From assembly GCA_032622095.1 (NCBI GenBank), contig CP136066.1, positions 104,495,319 through 104,559,318 on the forward strand: 64,000 bases of DNA, in the 5' to 3' direction. The notes under the pieces are model-generated. The model was not told the DNA's origin, did no database searches, and saw nothing but the letters and a program-made list of their open reading frames with translations. Both the position numbers and the translations under genes were made by a program. Source of the stretch: Siphonodentalium dalli. Lineage: Eukaryota > Mollusca > Scaphopoda > Gadilida > Siphonodentaliidae. Of this stretch, positions 36,801 to 45,800 are shown in pieces; position 1 is the first letter of the stretch; each line of letters starts with the position of its first letter.

Positions 36801-39800
36801 CTGTGGGAGGAGGTAGCGAGAGTACATATTCATGGCATGGTCTAATACTAACCCAGTAAAGGTCCGGCGAGAACTGATTTAACATCCTATGAGTGCTCAC
36901 TGCTCTGTTTATAACAGCGAACACGTCGTCAGGCGAGTCCATCTTTCGTACCATCTCGTCTATGACGCCCATCACAAGCATCCCGTGAGCCTCCAGAAGC
37001 TCGCACATGCGTAGTGAGTCATTAGTGTCAACGTTGCGGAAAGAACTGAACATGTTTTTCACATCTTTGTCTGACTGAAACAATCTGCAAAACAACCAGT
37101 ACAAGAAAACCATAGTCAGAAATGGTAACGCCACCAATATCATATTATCAGCCATAAATATAAATTATAATACAATTATTCTATAAACTAGCTTTCAAAT
37201 TTGATGCGGGAAATTTGCATACTTCCATATTTCAAGTTTTCCCGTTTCTCGTGTCATACGTTACTTTCTTCAAACTGTCTTCTTTATTACACAAGCTGAT
37301 GGGCCCGACTTCGCCCGGGCTGTTTCCCATCTGATTTCCGGTGAAAGGCGCGATTTGACCTTCAATTGACTATTTCGAACGTCAAGGTCAGGTCAGGGTC
37401 ACGCGGAGAAAAGTACCCCTAGGTATCAAATTTTGTCGAAATCCGTCCGTTTTACCCCACTTGACCTTTAATGAACAATTTTGAAGGTCAAGGTAAGGTC
37501 GGAGTCATGATTTGACCCGTCCAAAACACTCCCCCGACAAAAGTACCCATATGTATCAAATTTCGTCGAAATCCATCCGTTTTGTCCTTTGATTGACCAC
37601 ATTGAAGGTCAAGGTCAGGCCGAGGTCACGATTTGACACGTTCAAAACTTTCCCCGGACAAAAGTATCCCTAGGTATCAAATTTCGTGGAAATCCAGCGT
37701 TATAGCCCCAACTGTTATAATTCGCCTTTAGCAGGCGTACTCTTGCCTCAGATTATTGAGATATTAGGTCACAAGTAATCACATTAAATCGCATGGAAAC
37801 ATAGCAATTGTGTGGGCTGCTTGGCGTGAATATGTAATGAGAAATAAGGTCATACGTAATGACATTAAACTCAAGAAAACCCGCGAAAACAAAACAAAAT
37901 CACATTTAATGTTTTAAGTTATTTCCTTCATAAAAAGAATCTTCGTGATAATGAACCCTCTCAATACTTTAGAATATAGAATTAACCTTAAAATAACAAA
38001 AATCTTCGGAACACAGAACCTTCGGAATAACGAACCTTCGGATTGGTGAACCTTCGGAATAGCGAACATTCAGAGAAATTTCGGAATAGTGGACCTTCGG
38101 GATAGTGAACCTTCGGAATAGAGACATGCCCCCCAATATTCATATTATATGCCCAGAGTTAAAAGCTATGGACCCATAAAATTCTAAACATGGCCCCTAA
38201 AATATTGAACTCCAAATTGGAGCCCACACAGAACATCACTTAAGTCAACTGTACCTGTGTCATGTCCCAATGCGGGAGGGTCCATATATACCACAACATT
38301 CATATTATATGCCAAGAATTCAACGGTATGGGCCCACGTAATGACATTAAATCTCAAGAAAACCCGCGAAAACAAAACAAAATCACATTTAATGTTCTAA
38401 GTTAAGTTATTTCCTCCTGTATCTGTATCGGTGTGCGCGCAGGATCAGTTCGGATGTGAGCGCACACTCCATAAAAAGAATCTTTGTGAAAATGAACCCT
38501 CTCAAATTAGTCTCAATACTTTAGAATATAGAATTAACCTAAAAATAACAAAAACCTTCGGAATAGCGGACCTTCGGGATAGCAAATCTTCATAATAGAA
38601 ACATGTCCCAACAATTACACTGGTGACGTAAACACATGTGCTAATCTTTGTCGTACTATCGTAATTATCGGTACGATTTATACTCTAGTACGAAACAAGA
38701 ATACATTCCTCCATACGACCATGAGTCTATACAAATCTGTACACCAGTGTCCACCCACTTCGTGGCGGTAATAAAGACAATCAGTCCAGAGGGGAGATAT
38801 GGTTTATTGCCTCCTCGCGTGAGCTTCATGACTGTACATAATTATATACATGTTTACATATGTGCATTTATAACATGTCGCAACAATTTAAGAAACTTAA
38901 CTGTCACTCTCGTATGGTCGGCTGAAATCCTCAATATGTCTCTGTTGTGTTATGCACAACAGATCAAGAACCTGAATCTTGTTTGGTTGGGTTGATCGTC
39001 TGTTGAGAGCTATTATAACTGCATCAGAACTACATCTTCTGTTTGATGCATCAAATATTATGCGTGTCGCACGTATGTGGACAAGATGAATGTAACATGG
39101 CCTTGTTTCCAAAGGATATTTATCTTGTCCTGATAAAGTTTCACATTCATATGAGCCGGAAAGTCACTTCATATAGCAGAATGGAGTACAAAGCGGCACA
39201 TGACAGGTTGGATAGGTATAAGTACACATGGATTCCATTGACATCTAAGAAGAGAGGTGCAACTAATCAACACGTGGTGAAGTTCGTTGTACACGGAGAA
39301 ACACTGTTGACACCTGATGTTATTCTCACAATCAGTGCTGGTAAATGTGGTGGACACGGGAGCCCCACCTGCTACTAACTGATAAACGTAAGTTTTGTAA
39401 ACCAGTCTCTATAGTCACGACATTGGAGTTTAAATATACATAATTACTAAAACAAATTGTATTTTCTGTGGCTTCGTAGGTAAACAATATTAGATTTGAG
39501 TCGAGGAACTCACCCATCAAAGCCCAGAGTTATCAGATTTCGAGTTTTGAAATCTGTCATTTTTCAACACCTCGAATATTTGGCGGCCTGGCATATATTC
39601 GACGAATACTCTCGACACCAAATTGCGTTGAACAAAATGTTGATATATGACACTTTTAGGGAAATTTTATACTATAGTTGACATTTTATACTATACTATA
39701 TGGGTGACATTTTATACTATACTATAGTTGACATTGTTTTGTTTTTTTTTGCATTTAATCTATTCTGATAACTGAAGCGGCATTTCGAGAAATGTTGTTG

Positions 39801-42800
39801 TTGTTGTTGTTGTTGCTGTTGCTGGAAGCTGATGATAAGAGGACCATGGAATATGATTGTGTACGTTTAATCCGCGTTGATATCGGTGTATTTTGGGGAC
39901 TATTCGCAACTCACGGATTGAGTTACGACTACTTTTAGCTATCGTATTCGTAAAATTCATGTTGGGCCAAACAATTTGTTTCGCGAAAATAAGACGCCGA
40001 TTATAAAATTACTGAATACGACAATGCATGAGTAATCGTTCGCAGTGATATTTTCGATCTGCACGATCTATCAAATAAAGCGTAATATGTTCAACAGTCT
40101 TCTATTGGCTGCGAACACACGTATCACAGTAGCGATGGCATAGTAGGTGTGACAATTTATTATGGTGGAGTTTGGAGACAATTGGTCGTCATAATTAATA
40201 TGCCATAGCAAGCTATGTCGCCCTCTGCAAATTCGCACAATGAGTCTACCAAGCTCTACTAGCGACGGTCGATATCTCAAGGATGTATCTACCTGTGAAT
40301 GTCTTGTCGCTGTTGATCTTCACTCAACACGCAACACGCATTTCTGTGATTGTTCTTATTAATGAAATTAATATAAGTAGATACACATGCATGCATTGAG
40401 ATCATATAAAAAACGTACCACATGCATGATATGTGAGTCAATGAGGAATTGCCACCAGGCCACGGTCAAACACAATTCTGGACGATCTAACGTGCAATTA
40501 TATATATCGTAGCGAATACAATTTAGCAAAACGTAATGAGTAGAGTTCAATCTTGGTGAAACGCAATGGGTTAATTGGTCCAGTCGACTCATCGTGTGGA
40601 AACTGAGCGGGCAACATGACTGGCTATGGCATATTAATTATGACGAACAATTGTCACCAAACTCCACCATAATAAATTGTCACACCTACTATGCCATCGC
40701 TACTGTGATACTGTGTCCGCACCCATAGTAGTATTTCCAACTGATCAGTGTAATCCGCCTTTTCGCCGTGGATAGAACACACATGTACATTATAATGTCG
40801 AATGCTGAACCGTATTGCAACTGTAATTTAAACGGATGTCGAACCAATTTTTATGCAAATTCATGGATTATTTTTGTCATATATGTATATATAGTAAGCC
40901 GTTTATACAGGACCAACCGCCGTCGAGAAAGAAATTACTACCACCAGGTGAGAGGGATGCAATTGAACTGTATCGTGGTTATGGAGAAGTCAGATCTTAA
41001 AGACATCTTATCGACTTGTTCGGGTGCGTGAAATTGATAAGTTATTACTCAGACGCTATGCCAACCTGGGGAATGCAGCATTCTAATAGCAACGCCGAAA
41101 ATTCAAAGAAATTGACCAAAACCACTCCATAGAAAATATCGTCTGAACTACGTTCAATTGTAGAAATTTCATCTCGATTCGGGACGCTATTATCGGCGAT
41201 AAACTAACAAACGCCATCGAGAGTCATTGTATTTAATTAATATATCAGAATGACGGTGTGTGTTGTCAACTTGGATTAATATTCGTTGAAAAATAACTAC
41301 TTTGAGCAAGATTATTCTCAATTTATATTTGATCACCCTACCGGAGTGTTTCACATCATTTTAACACTCGCCCAGTTTTATCGCGCACGCGTCCACATAT
41401 GGAAGTACACGCAGACCATAAACCAGGCTTTCGGTCTCGAGGCTAATCTCTGGTTTAGCCGTCAATCTTATCTTATTATTTTAAACTGGATACAACGAAT
41501 CGGACTTCGATTTGAGATTTGAAAACTATATGTTACTTTAACCCGTTTAGTATTAAATTGGACGGGTGCTAAGTAATAAATAAGCAGACGACAGACGAGT
41601 TGATAAAAGAAGAACCAAAGGATTCATTAGTGGGAAATGTTCATATCATAATTTCAACAAACGGCATATTGAACTTATCTGAACAATTCATGAGGTAACT
41701 ACTCATCAATGAGTATTTAGTAAAGAAAGTGTTAACCTATAAACTAAAAAGTATGTCAGACGAATCTACTCAAAAGCCAGACGGCAAAAAAACGACGCAT
41801 TATTGATATCAACAGCATAGTATATAGCCGTTGAGTGGCATATGATTGCGATCTCTTATTAATGCACGCCATCATCATGGATTCATGGCCCTTTGACATG
41901 CGATTTACCCGCGTAGGTATACCGGTAGCTTTTTAATAGTGTCTATCGTTACTGTATCTGGGAAAGCAGACATTATCATTCAATCAACCGAATGATTGAT
42001 TCCCTGTTTAAACTCGGATATTCAACTGTTCCACACTCAGTGACCACCTTTTGTGGATATTTTGCGGCCTGTAAATATGTAGAACTTGGACTTTAATGTT
42101 GCCTAATGGACCTGGTGATAGGGGAGGGGGTAGATATCCCAAATATTAAAACGAATTTCAACAGTTTGAAATTTAATGTCCGACACAATTTGTTGGACTC
42201 GATAATTCAAAAATAAGTTGAATTTTGTTAATTAAATTTCCCAGAGCAGTCAAAGGCAGGTCTAAAATGAGGGCTCTTAATCGGATTTTATCTGAAGATG
42301 ACGAATCGGATGTCGATTTGAGACTTGAAAACTATGTCTCAATTTCAATGATTAACGAAAATAGTATATGTCAGACGAGTCCACTCCAAAGCCAGACGGC
42401 AATTACGATGCTTTATTGATAGCAACATAATTGTGCAGACATTCATTGGCACATGCTCATATTCTAGATATCTTATTAATGAAAACCATCATGGATTCAT
42501 GGTCCGTTGGAATGAGATTTATCTGCTCAAGATGCTTTTAATGGACTGTCTACTGTTATTTTATCTTCGAAAGCATATTATTATCATTCAATCAGCAGCA
42601 TATTGTATTCACTGTTGAGGAGCATGTATTAAACTGTATGCACTTGAAGCCATCCCCCAAACTCCATACAGCGCCCTCTATGCTATCGCTGCGATATATC
42701 ACTGCCACAATGTGTGTACTTTGCAGACGATAAATATATTTTTACATATCGTCGCGGAACTGTATTTACTATACTTATCTTGTTTCGACCACCAATTTTT

Positions 42801-45800
42801 TTTTTAAGTTTGCAATAATGGTAATTCTTTCGGTATTGATAAGAACAATATGAACTGAGCCAGACATAGACAATTTTATTCCTAAAACATAAGAACTAAA
42901 AACACGTAAGAATTCCTTACAAATTAATGTCATTGTGGCAGTGGTATATCAGCGGAGCGATGGGAGATAACTCTGCCTGGATTTTGGCCATCCCCTAGTG
43001 TAGATCGTGCAATTAATCTCTACTCTAGTTATTTACACTGGTAGAGATCATATTATCACGGGGAATAAACTCTATATAACATTGAAAAATTAACACAAAT
43101 AATATATTTCTTACCGAAATTCATTATATTAATGGATTTAACAGCAGGTGAAGGTCTCAGCTCGAGATTGCATGATTTAGGCGAATAATGTGAACCAATA
43201 TTGCGATCAATACGCATTTATTACCCCAGGGGAAATTGTATTATAATTGTAAGCAATCCAAAGCGAAATTGGCGCACAGAAGTTAACTAAATCATATAAT
43301 CTCGAGCTGGAACATTCGCCTACTGCCATATATGGATAAATAACATATAAACAACAATAAAACTAATTATTAGAACTAGTAAATACATTTCCCGTGTTAT
43401 TGTTTCAATGCTATAACGTTCACCGTCAGGACTTAAAAAAGTTCCCAGGTATTGAACTGGTGTACTGTGATCTCTATTGGGAGTATCTGTAAAACTTGAA
43501 AAGTGGTTAGGGGCACTCCGCTCGGGGAAATGTTGTCCAACCTAGAATTTCCCTGTTGAAGCTCTCACAGGTTCCCACGTCCAAGAAATCCGGGCGCATC
43601 CATTGCAATAGGTGATTTTGTTTTACAACTGGTGCCTCAACCTTTCGAACTGTCGGCATTTTCCAACTGAATTAAAAATGTTCAACTGATCTTCGAGTTC
43701 AGTTCAACAAGTTGACCGAAATTATGAGACTATTTTAATTTTGGTCTAAAAATGACAAATTTCAAACTAAATTATGGTTGAAAATTCCAACTATTACTGG
43801 AAGAATTTCAGCCAATGAATGATCTGAACTTTCCAACTGATGTTGTGCCATGCATGAAAGTTCCAAATATTTACGATTTTGACCAGTGTTTGTGCGCGAG
43901 ACACCCCATCATGCCGGCACGTATCTGCTTGTTTTACTCAGGCATGACGGAGCCTCTGCTTGTTTTACTCAGGCATGACGGGGCCTCTGCTTGTTTTACT
44001 CAGGCATGACGGAGACTCTGCTTGTTTTACTGCTATTTAAGAAGATTTAGACACAAAACAACGTATGAATAATTAATCCCAGACTCGCTGGCAGAGATTA
44101 CCAATAGCCAGATTGTTAATAACTCATTTCACCATGGTTTGAGTAGTTTAATGGAAATTATGTTTACTATAACATACGACTGGCTACTCTCCAGACGAAC
44201 ACATATGTATAAGAAAGCAAATGTTATAGAAAAGTGTAGTTATGGCAATTTGTTTTCCACCGATCATTTGTTTCCCATGATGTTCTGCCATACCAATACT
44301 CACAGTTCACAATGTTTAGGATAAAATAGAACATACATCATCGATAGATATATTCGATATACGAAACAACTTGAGACATGTGTACTACGAGACCACCGCA
44401 TATAGTATCCCTCACCATGGTGACGGGTTATTAATTTCCTGATGTGGCTTAATTCGAAGGATGTCTTAATCTCGTGTTGAATGAATAAAACATACATGAA
44501 TACCAAGCAATATTTAAATCGGCTCATAGTTGTTTGGGTTATCAAGCCGGATGGACCAAAATCGCGAACAAACGCGCGGTCAGTAAATAATACTCTTTCT
44601 TCCATGTTGGTTATTCAACGTACCGAACATCATTAAAATCCGACAGACGATGACTAAGATATTGAGCTTAAAATTGTTACTGACGGACGGACAAGTCTCT
44701 ATATGCACAACAACTTCGTTTTCGTTGGGATAACAAGGGTCAACATCACCGGTGAAAGATATCAAATGACAAAAATCTCGGGAAAAGGTAAAGATTGAGT
44801 CGGATCGGATGTAATTCACGATACTGTCCGGAGTCCTTGTGTTCTAGATTCCGTGTAGACTTGATCCCGATGCCATACATGTATTATAAGTTACGGGACG
44901 CTTAGTGGTCGGATATGGTGTCATGTGAGGCGAAGTGATATCAATATTAGGCGAGGCCGTAGGCTAATCGCAAGAGCTGACATAATAAATCTATATATTG
45001 GATCCGTGTTTTGTTTTTGGACGATATTTTACCCAAAAAGTAGAACATATCATTTCTGTTATTGTTTTTTTCCCAACACAATTAATCATCGCTATCTTTA
45101 CTAATAAAACTCCATTTGTTTGTTTGTGTCTGTCTGTATGTCGGGCTATGGGCGACCAAACGGCTGGACGGTCAGAGCTGAAAGAAAATTTGTCAATTAA
45201 CCCGGATAGTGGCATGGGATAGGTTCCGTTGGCGGCATATGTCTTAAAAGGCCACTAATACATAAATTAACTGAATAATTAAATACATGTATATACCCAA
45301 ACGGCGACCAAACGACTGGATCATCGGATCTGAAAATGTGTACACATGGTTCAATTGACCCGGCGATTGTCATGGGATTGGTGCCGTTGACATCGTATGT
45401 CTTAAACGGGCATTAATATTTAATTTAACTAACACATTAATTAATTATATACCCACAATGGTTTGAATCTGGTCATTGAAAACTGTTTCGCATAGGGAAA
45501 TTGAGTCGAGGAGTGTCACATGACTTAAAGGGGCAATAGTAAACAATTCAATAATTAATCATATACCCAAAACGGTTGGATGCTGGTCGCTGGAAATTGG
45601 TATGCATGGGTGAACTGAGAGTATCATTGTATATGTGCGGTTGACCCTAATGGGGAACTGACAATTAAATTATATTTTATGGTAAATAAAGAACGTTCCA
45701 CATCAGCATAGAGATATGCAAGAAACGTCGTACACATGGGTCACCTGACCAGGGGAATATCATGGAATAGGCGCCTTCGACCCCAGCAGACTTAAACGGG

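Larger units (their letters stand above)
24855..36852 (-). other. Globin intron 2 (G7.0), about 12.0 kb
   Basis: Phase-0 intron bounded by GTTAGT (36852) and CCCCACAG (24855). It holds a decayed LINE in opposite orientation to the gene, a tRNA-derived SINE head, a hAT-like element, three copies of two TTAA miniature families, and a 511-bp inverted-repeat element close to exon 3. A foldback element abuts its 5' splice site. Confidence 0.88.

Noticed and set aside
36760-36852. C-terminal extension of the globin exon 2 frame (about 30 codons)
   Set aside because: This DNA is the arm of foldback copy D; exon 3 at 24854 supplies the real G and H helices.
39172-39378. Open stretch RYKYTWIPLTSKKRGATNQ with possible CAG acceptor and GTAAAT donor
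   Set aside because: No family recognised, no partner exon, and it lies antisense inside globin intron 1; chance not excluded.
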